This document shows, piece after piece, positions 53,514-62,246 of a DNA stretch of 64,000 bases (its first letter is position 1; each line of letters starts with the position of its first letter). The notes under the pieces are model-generated. The model was not told the DNA's origin. It made no database searches and saw nothing but the letters and a program-made list of their open reading frames with translations. Source of the DNA: REEP01 sp964517265. Lineage in GTDB: Bacteria > Pseudomonadota > Alphaproteobacteria > Rhodospirillales > Defluviicoccaceae. The DNA lies in the NCBI GenBank assembly GCA_964517265.1, contig CAZFBS010000009.1:1-64000 (forward strand). Direction: 5' to 3'. A program made the translations under genes and the position numbers.

Positions 53514-55019
53514 TTACTTGCCGTAGTCGTGCCGGATGATCTCTTCGACGCGGCGGCAAATCTCCTGGCCGTAGTCGGTCCACATGCCCTGGCCCCAGTA
53601 TCGATAGCAACTGGTCTGCGAGGAGAGCAGGTGATAGAGGGCGTTGCGGTAGCGGGTCTCGTCAGTGTTGACCTTGCCCTTGCCTTTCAGTACCGCCTCG
53701 TTGAAGTGGGAGCTGACCCGTTCCATCGCGCTCAAGACGTCGTCATAGCCTTTGACCCAGCTGATGTTGTTGGTCCAGCTGCCGCCATCCATGTGGAACT
53801 GGTGATCCTCCTTCTTGAGGTCCTCGATCGCCTTCGCCAGCTTCTCCGGCCCGTCGCCCGGCTTGATCCGATCCCAGATCTTCTTCTGCTGGATCGGCTG
53901 CAGCGCCGGCAGATCCTTTTCCTTGATGCCCATGGCGAACAGGTGCTCAAGGTACTCGGTGACGTTCATCGGCGGCGTTTGCGAGCCGGACGCCTCGCGC
54001 ATCGCCTCCATGAACTTGGCTGGAAACTCGTTCATCATCACCCCGCCGTTCTCGCCATCGGCGATCTGGGTGACGATCGGCGGTACGCTCTTGCCGCCGA
54101 GCTCCCACCGGTCCAGGCTTTTCGCCTCGTAGTAAGGCTGCATCTGCGCGACCAGCTTGGTATCGGAGCCTTGCGTCTTGATGACGGCGATGATCTCGGC
54201 GGTCTTGCCTTCCGAGCTGGTGCAGACGAGGCGGTGGGGCAGGTGCTTCTTCTCGGGCCCCCAGCCGTTTTCCGGCTGCTCCACGGTGTGCTCCTGAACG
54301 AGGACCCACTGGAAGCCGTTGTCCTTCAGGGTTTTGACGAAGGCGTAGGCGACGTCCGGATGGTTGGGCAGCGCCATCTCCGACGGCGAGAAGCCACGGA
54401 CGCGGCCGACGGCATCCAGGCCGAAGATGGCGGCGAAGTGATGGAGGAACGCTTTGACGTGGAGATCAAAGTCCTGCACCGGCGTCGACGGGGCGACGGC
54501 ATGGCCCCATGGACAGCCGAGCCATTCCGCCGCATGGCGGTAGTCCGGATTGCAGGTAATCGTTTTCAATGCATCGATGGCGTGATGCTCGCCCATCTGG
54601 CGCAGGCCATGAAGAAGGGTGCCGGAGTATTCCAGCATGATCCTCGGTTGTTTGCCCTCGCCGATCAGCTGCGGGATGAACTCGCCCATCCGCTTGTAGC
54701 ACCAGACGAACACCGGTGCGTTGTGGTTGTCGCCGATGCCCTGGTTGTCCATCATGTACTTCAGATTGCTGATGATCTCGGCGGTGCGCAGGTCATTGCC
54801 GCCGGCCGGGATCAACGGCTGATGCTGGTGCAGAGCGCAGGCGAACGCACTTTTGATCGCGCCGAAGTCGATGGTGCTCTGGGGCTTGAACGCCGGCTGC
54901 TTTGCGGCGTTCTTCCGGGTCTTCTCGATCAGTTTTTCCTGGCCGGCGATGTTGGGCAGGCCGTCGATGTACTCGGGAAGTTCTGTTGCGGCAGCGTCCT
55001 GTTGCGGCAGCGCGGTCAT
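53514..55019 (-). CDS. Glycoside hydrolase family 57 protein
   Basis: A 501-residue GH57-type alpha-glucan-acting enzyme. The first family motif is HQHQP (residues 64-68), and GFSPSEM (about 209-215) holds the expected nucleophile Glu214 at the place of the family's motif 3. GH57 members include amylases, amylopullulanases, 4-alpha-glucanotransferases and branching enzymes; the exact activity cannot be assigned. No signal peptide, so probably intracellular, fitting the nearby glycogen operon. ATG 55019 is preferred (GGGAA 7 bases upstream) over 55091. Confidence 0.78.
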   Translation of the reverse strand: MTALPQQDAAATELPEYIDGLPNIAGQEKLIEKTRKNAAKQPAFKPQSTIDFGAIKSAFACALHQHQPLIPAGGNDLRTAEIISNLKYMMDNQGIGDNHNAPVFVWCYKRMGEFIPQLIGEGKQPRIMLEYSGTLLHGLRQMGEHHAIDALKTITCNPDYRHAAEWLGCPWGHAVAPSTPVQDFDLHVKAFLHHFAAIFGLDAVGRVRGFSPSEMALPNHPDVAYAFVKTLKDNGFQWVLVQEHTVEQPENGWGPEKKHLPHRLVCTSSEGKTAEIIAVIKTQGSDTKLVAQMQPYYEAKSLDRWELGGKSVPPIVTQIADGENGGVMMNEFPAKFMEAMREASGSQTPPMNVTEYLEHLFAMGIKEKDLPALQPIQQKKIWDRIKPGDGPEKLAKAIEDLKKEDHQFHMDGGSWTNNISWVKGYDDVLSAMERVSSHFNEAVLKGKGKVNTDETRYRNALYHLLSSQTSCYRYWGQGMWTDYGQEICRRVEEIIRHDYGK

Positions 55020-55321
55020 GGCGTTTTCCCATTGTTGTGGTGCGATATTTTTTGCAGACGATGATGAAGCCGGGTGCAACCGAATGGTCACATGATCAGC
55101 GCATGTGCGGGATCTCCACCCCGCGCCAATTCAATCAGGGACGCCGGTTTGGCGCAAGGAGATAAAACCCCTGCCTCGTCGACCGGGGCGGGTGCCGGCT
55201 CGGGAGCGGTGCTACGGAAAGGGGGCCGAGGCTTGTCCCTCTCCCGCGCGGACGATGGTCGGGGAGAGGGACGCACCGGATCAGGAATTACGGAACCCTG
55301 AGATTACGAAACCTCGAAAAA
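55020..55321. other. Intergenic region between GH57 and the acyl-CoA ligase
   Basis: 302 bases with no supported gene. It holds the second CCTCTCCC palindrome (55235-55272). Short frames open on both strands are composition artefacts. A promoter for the GH57 gene should lie in the first 150 bases but none is clear. Confidence 0.5.
55235..55272. repeat. CCTCTCCC/GGGAGAGG palindrome, copy 2
   Basis: A perfect 11-bp inverted repeat (55235-55245 with 55262-55272, GTCCCTCTCCC and its complement) around a 16-base loop. The core matches copy 1 at 53474-53501, and the two copies bracket the GH57 gene. Similar palindromes are common between genes in alphaproteobacteria. Confidence 0.6.
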
Positions 55322-57016
55322 TCACGAAGCTTTGAGACCGGGGAAGTCATCCTCCCAATATTCCTGCGTGCCCCGCTGGCCGAGGCCGCGCATCTCCGCT
55401 TCCTGCTTGCGCAGCTCCACCCGCCGGATCTTGCCGGAGATCGTCTTGGGCAACTCGGCGAACTGGAGGCGGCGAATCCGCTTGTAGGGCGCCAGATTGT
55501 CGCGAGTGAAACGAAAGATGCTTTCCGCCAACTCCGCGTTGGGCTCATAGCCGGCAACCAGCGTCACCACCGCTTTCGGCACGGCCAGGCGCACAGGATC
55601 CGGGCTCGGCACCACCGCCGCCTCGGCAACCGCATCGTGCTCGAGGAGAACGCTCTCCAGCTCGAACGGGCTGATGCGGTAGTCGGAGGCCTTGAATACG
55701 TCGTCAGCGCGGCCGACGTAGGTGATGTAGCCTTCATCGTCTTTCATCGCGACATCGCCGGTGCGGTAGTAGCCGCCCTGCATGACCTTCTCGGTCATCG
55801 CCGGATCGTCCTTGTAGCCGACCATCAGGCCCAGCGGCCGGGGGTCCAGCAAAAGGCTGATCTCGCCTTCCTCGGCTTCGTGGCCATCCGCGTCGAGCAG
55901 GGCGATGCGGTAGCCGGGCAACGGGCGGCCCATCGAGCCCTCTTTCAGCCGCTGGCCGGGACTGTTGCCGATCTGCGCAGTGGTCTCGGTCTGGCCATAG
56001 CCGTCGCGCAACGGCAGGTTCCATGCGGTCTTGACCTGATCGATGATCTCCGGGTTGAGTGGCTCGCCGGCACCGATCACCTCCCGCAGCTGGACCGGAT
56101 AGGATTTGAGATCCTCCTGAATCAGCATCCGCCACACCGTCGGCGGTGCGCACAGGGTCGTCACGCCGCAGCGGCAGAGCACGTCGAGCATCGCTTTGGC
56201 GTTGAACCGGCTGAAATTGTAGATGAACACGGTGGCGCCGGCATTCCACGGCGCAAAGAAGCAGCTCCAGGCGTGCTTGGCCCATCCGGCGGAACTGATG
56301 TTGAGGTGAATATCGCCTTCGCGCAGACCGATCCAGAACATCGTCGACAAGTGCCCGACCGGGTAACTGACGTGGGTATGCTCGACCAGCTTCGGTTTCT
56401 GCGTGGTGCCGGAGGTGAAATAAAGGAGAAGAGGATCGTCCGCGCGGGTCTGGCCGTCCGGCTTGTACCCGGCAGCGGCAACGTAGGCATCTTCGTAGGC
56501 ATGCCATCCCGATACCGTCCCGCCGACGACGATGCGGGTATAGTCCCCCGGCAGATCGGCAAACTTCTCCGTATCATGAGCGCCGACGACCACGTGGCGG
56601 ACATTGCCGCGCTCGAACCGGTCGAGCAGGTCGTCGCGGGTGAGCAGGGTGGTCGCCGGGATCAGCACCGCACCCAGCTTGATCGCCGCCAGCATCACTT
56701 CCCACAACGGCACCACGTTGGCGAGCATCATCAGAACCCGATCCCCGCGCTTGACGCCGAGATTGCGCAGGTGATTGGCGGCGCGGTTGCTGCGCTCCGA
56801 CATCTCGGCGAACGTGATCTGGCTCTCGCTGCCATCCTCGTTCACCACCCAAAGCGCGAGTCTGTCGTTGCCTTTCGCCATCACGTCGAAATGGTCGAGC
56901 GCCCAGTTGAAGTGTTCGAATTGCGGCCATGAAAAGCCTTCGTAGGCGGCGTCGTAATTGTCTCGGTTGGCGATCAGGAAATCGCGCGCCTGGATAAACT
57001 GCTCCGTCGGAGTCAT
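55322..57016 (-). CDS. AMP-dependent acyl-CoA synthetase/ligase
   Basis: A 564-residue ANL-superfamily ligase that activates a carboxylic acid as acyl-AMP, then acyl-CoA. The P-loop YFTSGTTQKPK (about residue 207), DGYGQTETT (about 355), YRTGD and VGRADDVFKASDYRISPFE (about 445) and the C-terminal PKTISGKIRR with catalytic Lys (about 530) are intact. It resembles medium-chain/benzoate-type ligases more than acetyl-CoA synthetase; the substrate is unknown. ATG 57016 has GGGAGG close upstream; the frame extends to 57103 without a better start. Confidence 0.88.
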   Translation of the reverse strand: MTPTEQFIQARDFLIANRDNYDAAYEGFSWPQFEHFNWALDHFDVMAKGNDRLALWVVNEDGSESQITFAEMSERSNRAANHLRNLGVKRGDRVLMMLANVVPLWEVMLAAIKLGAVLIPATTLLTRDDLLDRFERGNVRHVVVGAHDTEKFADLPGDYTRIVVGGTVSGWHAYEDAYVAAAGYKPDGQTRADDPLLLYFTSGTTQKPKLVEHTHVSYPVGHLSTMFWIGLREGDIHLNISSAGWAKHAWSCFFAPWNAGATVFIYNFSRFNAKAMLDVLCRCGVTTLCAPPTVWRMLIQEDLKSYPVQLREVIGAGEPLNPEIIDQVKTAWNLPLRDGYGQTETTAQIGNSPGQRLKEGSMGRPLPGYRIALLDADGHEAEEGEISLLLDPRPLGLMVGYKDDPAMTEKVMQGGYYRTGDVAMKDDEGYITYVGRADDVFKASDYRISPFELESVLLEHDAVAEAAVVPSPDPVRLAVPKAVVTLVAGYEPNAELAESIFRFTRDNLAPYKRIRRLQFAELPKTISGKIRRVELRKQEAEMRGLGQRGTQEYWEDDFPGLKAS

Positions 57017-57215
57017 GGTTGTTTTCCTCCCGTTTCTTCCGTTATGCCGTTGTGTTTCGCTCCGGTGCCAGCAGCCCGGTCGCCAGGAGCGGGTCCCGTG
57101 CAACAGATATGCAACCTATCGAGAGACGCACGCAGACGCAATTGCTTCTCTTTCGAATGATCCGAGTCCGAGTGACTCGCACATCGGGGCGGCTCGGTGC
57201 GCCCCGCGTGCCGAC

Positions 57216-58613
57216 TTATCTCTGCGCTGTCGAGGGGGCGGCGGATTCCGCCGCGACAAGATCCTCCACGGCCGAGACGTAGCGTTCGATATCGAACTTC
57301 CGCTTCAGCCCGCTGGCCGCCATGTAACGGATCTTGCCGAAGATCGGGCGCTCGGTCCAGCTGCGGTCATGAAGGCCATAGCACCACGCCACGTTGGCAT
57401 AGGAGTTGCCGTCGCGGCCGTCCAGGAAGTACGTGTTGTTGAGGGCGATCGTCCTGGTGAACGCCTGTTCCGGAGAGGCGGTCCATTCGATGATTTTCTT
57501 GGCCCAGTACATGCGCATGTAATTGTGCATGAACCCGGTGGCGGTCATCTCCCGCATCGCGGCGTTCCAGTAGGGATCATGGGTCTGTGCCGCCTCGAGT
57601 TCGGCTCGCGTATAGAGGTGTTCGCGCCGGTCATCCCGATGAGCCGCCAGCGACTGTCGCGCCCACGCCGGGATCGAGCCATACGCATCGTAGTCCGGCG
57701 TGAAGTTGACGTAATTCATCGCGAGTTCCCGGCGGACGATCAGCTCGTCCAGATAGGCGGCACGGTCTTGCCGGCTGCCGCTGTCGCCGTCCCGGATCCG
57801 GAGAGCGATTTCCACCGGCGAAATCTGCCCGAAATGGAGATAAGGGCTGAGGAACGAGCATTGCCAGTCGGCGGGCTCGCTGCGCGCGTCGGCATAGCGA
57901 TCGAGCCGATGCTCGATAAAATCCGCCAAGCGCCGGTGCGCTTCGCTGCTGCCGCCCGTAAAGCGCCGGACCGGCTTCACGTCATGATCGACGGCAAGGC
58001 CGGCAAGCGTCCGAACGGGGTCGGAGAGGTCGACGTCGCTTTTCAGCTCGAGCGCAGAGGCCGATCGTTGCACTTGGCCTTCGAACGGTGCTGTGATGAA
58101 CCGGTCCCGGTGACGGAGGATCTTGGGGCGGATCGTGCGGGCGGCGAATTCGCTCTTGCCGGAGACCAGATCGACAGGGACGACCACATCGCCTTCGACC
58201 TGGATCACAGGACATCGCGCCCTGGTTGCGACGGCCGCTCGCCATTGCTTCTGATGGCGAAGATAGCCGCGATCGCAAACCACCAGCGATGCCGCCTCGG
58301 CCAACGCCAGCGCCACTTCGTCGGGCGCGCCGCGCCGGATCACGAACGCGATCCCGCGCTCTTGCAAAGAGCGTTGAACCTCGGCCAAGCCCTGCAGCAT
58401 GAAGGCGTAGTGTCGCGCGTTTGCGTGCAGGTAGGCATCGGTGACGCCGAAGCCGACGACCAGCGGCACATCCCGCTCATTCCCTTCCAGGATCGCCAGC
58501 GACAAAGCCGGGTTGCATCGGGTCCGCTGTGACTGTTGCATCCAGTACAGGACATAGCGTCCGGCACCCGCAGGTCGATCGTTCAAACGTTGTATACGCT
58601 CCGCCTCGATCAT
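57216..58613 (-). CDS. phr: Class II deoxyribodipyrimidine (CPD) photolyase
   Basis: A 465-residue FAD-dependent light-driven repair enzyme for cyclobutane pyrimidine dimers. YWMQQSQRTRCNPAL (about residue 22) and the C-terminal MHNYMRMYWAKKIIEW and LNNTYFLDGRDGNSYANV are signatures of class II photolyases, not the class I PhrB of E. coli. ATG 58613 is chosen for GGAGG 8 bases upstream; the frame runs to 58727. It is divergent from pfkB across 163 bases. Confidence 0.9.
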   Translation of the reverse strand: MIEAERIQRLNDRPAGAGRYVLYWMQQSQRTRCNPALSLAILEGNERDVPLVVGFGVTDAYLHANARHYAFMLQGLAEVQRSLQERGIAFVIRRGAPDEVALALAEAASLVVCDRGYLRHQKQWRAAVATRARCPVIQVEGDVVVPVDLVSGKSEFAARTIRPKILRHRDRFITAPFEGQVQRSASALELKSDVDLSDPVRTLAGLAVDHDVKPVRRFTGGSSEAHRRLADFIEHRLDRYADARSEPADWQCSFLSPYLHFGQISPVEIALRIRDGDSGSRQDRAAYLDELIVRRELAMNYVNFTPDYDAYGSIPAWARQSLAAHRDDRREHLYTRAELEAAQTHDPYWNAAMREMTATGFMHNYMRMYWAKKIIEWTASPEQAFTRTIALNNTYFLDGRDGNSYANVAWCYGLHDRSWTERPIFGKIRYMAASGLKRKFDIERYVSAVEDLVAAESAAPSTAQR

Positions 58614-58776
58614 TGCAAAAACCTCCAAATCACGTGGGAGAGGGTACGCCAGCTCCGGCTTCCCGGATCGGTGAACCGCCGTTTGCGCATTGGCCCCGCT
58701 GGCCTTAAGCTGCCGCCGCGATAGCAAGCAAACGTATGCATCTATTGCACTCTTCCGTCAGTCCTGGAGACACGCC

Positions 58777-59706
58777 ATGCCGCGCATAACGACATTGACG
58801 ATCAATCCCGCCATTGACGTGTCGTGGGAGGTTGAAGACATGGTGCCCATTCGCAAGCTGCGCTCGAGCAGCGGCACGCTGTTCCCCGGAGGAGGGGGCA
58901 TCAACGTCTCGCGGGTGATTTCGATCCTTGGCGGGGAGAGCACCACAGTCCTTACCCGGGGCGGCCTGACCGGCACGTTGTTGACCGAGTTGCTGGACGA
59001 CCTGGCGATCAATCTCAATCGGCGGGTGGTCAAGATCAAGGGCCATACCCGTTTGGCCGCGACGGTATTCGAGAAATCGACCGCGCAGGAATTCCGCGTG
59101 ACGCCGCCGGGGCCCGAATTGACCGAAGACGAATGGCAGGCATTTCTCGATACCGTCGCCCGGCTGGAGAGTGATTATGTGGTCTGCACCGGCAGCCTGC
59201 CCCGAGGCGTTCCCACCGATTTTTATGCTCGTGTCGCCGCCGTGGCCAGGGAGCGCGGCAGCAAGGTCATTTTGGATACCTCCGGTCGCGCCCTGTTCGA
59301 GGCGCTCAACGAGGGCGTCTATGTGGTCAAGCCCAACCAGCGGGAGATCGAACATCTGGTGGGCCGGAAGGCATCGAACGCAAAGGAGCAGGAGGAGATT
59401 GCGCAACAGCTCATCGCCGACGGGAAAGCCGAAATCGTCGCCCTGACGTTGGGCGCCGAAGGGGCGCTGCTGGCCTGGAAGGACGGCATCAAGCGCTTGC
59501 CGAGCCCTGAGGTCGAAGTCAAGAGCGCCGTCGGCGCCGGCGACAGCTTCGTGGGCGGCCTGACCTTCGGCATCTCGGAAGGGCGCTCGCCCGAGGAAGC
59601 GTTTGCTCTGGCGGTGGCCGCGGGGGCGGCAGCGGTCATGACCGCGGGAACGGAACTGTGCCGCAGGGAAGACGTTGATCGGCTGTACGCAGAGCTTTGT
59701 CCGTAG
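58777..59706 (+). CDS. pfkB: 6-phosphofructokinase, PfkB/ribokinase family
   Basis: A 309-residue sugar-phosphate kinase, the same length as E. coli Pfk-2. TLTINPAIDVSWEVEDM at the start, FPGGGGINVSR (about residue 43) and KSAVGAGDSFVGG (about 249-261, catalytic Asp) place it closest to Pfk-2 rather than to 1-phosphofructokinase. It commits fructose 6-phosphate to glycolysis, which suits glycogen breakdown by the nearby enzymes and Pyk downstream. GGAG lies upstream of ATG 58777. The kinase gene follows after 28 bp. Confidence 0.85.
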   Translation: MPRITTLTINPAIDVSWEVEDMVPIRKLRSSSGTLFPGGGGINVSRVISILGGESTTVLTRGGLTGTLLTELLDDLAINLNRRVVKIKGHTRLAATVFEKSTAQEFRVTPPGPELTEDEWQAFLDTVARLESDYVVCTGSLPRGVPTDFYARVAAVARERGSKVILDTSGRALFEALNEGVYVVKPNQREIEHLVGRKASNAKEQEEIAQQLIADGKAEIVALTLGAEGALLAWKDGIKRLPSPEVEVKSAVGAGDSFVGGLTFGISEGRSPEEAFALAVAAGAAAVMTAGTELCRREDVDRLYAELCP

Positions 59707-59734
59707 GCCCGGCGATCCCCCGACACGCCAACCG

Positions 59735-60895
59735 ATGGAGCGCATCCTGGAATACCTCTTCAATAGCGGCGCGTTCCTGCCACATGGCACCTGCCTGTTG
59801 TGGCGAACGGACCTGGTTGCCGTGCATGCGCTGGGCGATGGGCTGATCGCGCTCTCGTATTTCAGCATTCCTGTTGCGCTGGTGGTTTTTGCCAGGCGGC
59901 GCACCGATCTCCAGTACAAGTGGCTGTTCGGCCTGTTCGCTGTCTTTATCCTCGCCTGCGGGGCAACGCACCTGCTCGGTCTGGTGACGCTCTGGCAGCC
60001 GATCTATGGGGTCCACGGCGTCGTCAAGCTGATGACCGCCTTTGTGTCGCTGATCACGGCCATCGTGCTGTGGCCGATCATCCCGAAGGCCCTCGCCCTT
60101 CCCAGTCCGTCGCACCTTCGCGAGGTCAACGCCCGGCTCACCCACGAGATTCGGGAGCGCGAGGCGGCACAGGATGAACTGCAGCGCGCGTACGGGATGA
60201 TCGAGCAGCGGATCGAGGAGCGCACGCGAGCGCTGGCCGACGCCAACAAGCACTTGCAGCTGGAGATCGCCGAGCGAAAGCGGGGCGAAGAGCAGCAGGG
60301 CATCTTGGTCGCCGAACTTGCCCATCGGGTTCGCAACACGCTTGCCATCGTCCGCTCGATGGCGTCACAGACGGTGAGGCATTCGCAGACCCTCGAACAA
60401 TTCGAAGCGTCTTTCGACGGGCGTCTGCAGGCGCTGGCCCATGTCCATACGCTGCTGATCAACACCCGATGGGCGCGCACCGATCTGCGCACCTTTCTTG
60501 AGCATCATCTGAAGGTCTACGCGCCTGAGGGTGCGGCCGTGTCGGTTTCGGGGCCGCCGGTTTCGGTGTTGCCGAAGGCCGCGGTCACGCTGGGGCTGGT
60601 CCTTCACGAGCTGGCCGTAAATGCCACCAAGTACGGCGCGCTCTCTGTTCCAAAGGGGCGGCTCGATGTCCGCTGGCGAGTTCGGGCCAACGAGCGCACC
60701 CAGAAACTGCATCTCTTCTGGAGGGAGAGCGGCGGCGCGCCGGTCTCTCCGCCCCAGCGCCAAGGCTTCGGCTGCAAGCTGATCACGTTCAGCATCACCC
60801 ACGAGTTCGGTGGAAAGGCCGAACTGCTATATCGACCGACTGGGATCAAATGCCGGCTGACCTTGCCGCTGCGCGACGGGGCCCTTGCCCTCTGA
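59735..60895 (+). CDS. HWE-family histidine kinase with ETR1-like ethylene-receptor domain
   Basis: A 386-residue membrane sensor kinase. The N-terminal three-helix domain (about residues 27-122) has Asp35, Tyr42, Ile72, Cys75 and His79, in exact register (offset 10) with ETR1 Asp25, Tyr32, Ile62, Cys65 and His69, which bind Cu(I) and ethylene. A coiled coil (about 130-190) leads to an HWE kinase core: AHRVRNTLAIV (phospho-acceptor His197), LVLHELAVNATKYGALS and LFWRESGG. No response regulator gene is adjacent. The start ATG 59735 has a weak ribosome site and may rely on pfkB readthrough. Confidence 0.88.
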   Translation: MERILEYLFNSGAFLPHGTCLLWRTDLVAVHALGDGLIALSYFSIPVALVVFARRRTDLQYKWLFGLFAVFILACGATHLLGLVTLWQPIYGVHGVVKLMTAFVSLITAIVLWPIIPKALALPSPSHLREVNARLTHEIREREAAQDELQRAYGMIEQRIEERTRALADANKHLQLEIAERKRGEEQQGILVAELAHRVRNTLAIVRSMASQTVRHSQTLEQFEASFDGRLQALAHVHTLLINTRWARTDLRTFLEHHLKVYAPEGAAVSVSGPPVSVLPKAAVTLGLVLHELAVNATKYGALSVPKGRLDVRWRVRANERTQKLHLFWRESGGAPVSPPQRQGFGCKLITFSITHEFGGKAELLYRPTGIKCRLTLPLRDGALAL

Positions 60896-60900
60896 TCTTG

Positions 60901-60921
60901 CTGACGCGGCGTCTGCGTCAG
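60901..60921. terminator. Hairpin between convergent kinase and cyclophilin genes
   Basis: CTGACGC (60901-60907) and GCGTCAG (60915-60921) form a perfect 7-bp stem with a 7-base loop, 6 bases after the kinase stop, followed by TCGTTTCC. It is a plausible terminator for the kinase gene, perhaps in both directions; the T run is short. Confidence 0.4.
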
Positions 60922-60949
60922 TCGTTTCCTCAGCCAGTCGTTTCCTCAG
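60919..60949. repeat. 15-bp direct repeat at the 3' end of the cyclophilin gene
   Basis: CAGTCGTTTCCTCAG occurs at 60919-60933 and again at 60935-60949, one base apart. The second copy includes the cyclophilin stop codon (60946-60948 on the minus strand). Probably a small tandem duplication; it adds untranslated sequence only. Confidence 0.85.
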
Positions 60950-61500
60950 CGGGTGGCGTCGGATGCCAGCTCCATGCTGATGATGCGGTCGGGGTCCGGC
61001 ACGGCGCCGTTGCTGCGGGCGTCGCCCTTCTTGATCTGATCGACATACTCCATACCTTCGATCACCTTGCCCCACACCGTATATTGGCCGTTCAGGTGAG
61101 GCGCCGGGGCAAACATGATGAAGAACTGCGAATCCGCGCTGTTCGGGTTCTGCGAGCGCGCCATCCCGAGGGTGCCGCGGACGAACGGGGTATCGGAGAA
61201 CTCCGCCGGCAGCTTGGTGCCCGAGCCGCCGGTGCCGTCTCCTTTGGGATCGCCGGTCTGGGCCATGAATCCGTCGATGACACGATGAAAGGTAAGGCCA
61301 TCGTAGAAGTCGTCGCGGACCAGTTCCTTGATGCGCGCGACATGTTTGGGGGCGACCTCAGGCAGCATCTGGATGACGACCTGGCCATCCTTGAGGTTCA
61401 TGTAAAGCGTGTTCTCGGCTTCCACCGCGGCGGCGCCGGGGGCATTGGTCATCATCATGACTCCGATGGCAAGTGTTGTGAAAAACGTGCGGATCCGCAT
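60946..61500 (-). CDS. Peptidyl-prolyl cis-trans isomerase, cyclophilin type, exported
   Basis: A 184-residue cyclophilin. An N-terminal signal peptide (RIRTFFTTLAIGVMMM, cleavage near APGAAA, about residue 25) points to the periplasm. The PPIase signature FHRVIDGFMAQTGDPKGDGTGG (about 72-93) contains the catalytic Arg and Phe; SQFFIMFAPAPHLNGQYTVWG follows. ATG 61500 is preferred since GAGG lies about 10 bases upstream; ATG 61515 is the alternative. Confidence 0.92.
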   Translation of the reverse strand: MRIRTFFTTLAIGVMMMTNAPGAAAVEAENTLYMNLKDGQVVIQMLPEVAPKHVARIKELVRDDFYDGLTFHRVIDGFMAQTGDPKGDGTGGSGTKLPAEFSDTPFVRGTLGMARSQNPNSADSQFFIMFAPAPHLNGQYTVWGKVIEGMEYVDQIKKGDARSNGAVPDPDRIISMELASDATR

Positions 61501-61624
61501 GATCAAAAGCCTCATGACAGGAGATCGGGTGCCGGCCGGTCGGGATGGGACCCGGTACGGCCAAGCGCGAGACCTGCACGGCTACCATGAAAGGCGCGTT
61601 CCGCAAATGGTTGAGGCAGCAAAA

Positions 61625-62224
61625 ATGCGATGCGGCTGGGTTGGGGTCGATGCGCTTTATCTCGCCTATCATGATCAGGAGTGGGGCGTTCCCGAGTGGG
61701 ACGACCGCGCCCTCTATGAAAAACTGGTGCTCGACAGCTTCCAGGCCGGCTTGTCGTGGCTTACGATTCTGCGTAAGCGAGACAACTTTCGCCGCGCGTT
61801 TGCCGGCTTCGATCCGGCGACGATCGCCGAGTACGGACCGCTGGACATGGCACGGTTGATGGCGGACAGCGGCATCGTGCGCAATCGCGCCAAGATCGAG
61901 GCCGCCGTCGCGGGCGCCAAGGGCTGGCTCGCCATTGTCGAGCGCGAGGGAAGCTTCGCCGGTTTCGTCTGGCGCGTCGTCGAGGGTCATCCCCGCATCA
62001 ACCACTGGCGCAGCCTGAGCGAGGTGCCGACGGCGACTCCGGAATCCCGGGCTCTCTCCACGGCCCTGCGCGAGAATGGCTTTCGCTTCGTCGGCCCAAC
62101 GGTCTGCTATGCCTTCATGCAGGCGGTCGGGATGGTCAACGATCATGTGGTCGGCTGCTTCCGACATGCGGAGGTGTCCGCTGCTGCTGCGGAGCGGCCG
62201 AATTTTCGGCTGGCCTCTTCCTGA
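61625..62224 (+). CDS. tag: DNA-3-methyladenine glycosylase I
   Basis: A 199-residue base-excision repair enzyme that removes 3-methyladenine from alkylated DNA. The zinc ligands known from E. coli Tag (Cys4, His17, His175, Cys179) correspond to Cys3, His16, His174 and Cys178 here. DQEWGVP, ALYEKLVLDSFQAGLSW and TILRKRDNFRRAF are family hallmarks. GAGG lies 8 bases before ATG 61625; upstream in-frame ATGs give non-homologous extensions. Confidence 0.93.
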   Translation: MRCGWVGVDALYLAYHDQEWGVPEWDDRALYEKLVLDSFQAGLSWLTILRKRDNFRRAFAGFDPATIAEYGPLDMARLMADSGIVRNRAKIEAAVAGAKGWLAIVEREGSFAGFVWRVVEGHPRINHWRSLSEVPTATPESRALSTALRENGFRFVGPTVCYAFMQAVGMVNDHVVGCFRHAEVSAAAAERPNFRLASS

Positions 62225-62246
62225 CCGGGCCGGATACTGTCAGCGC

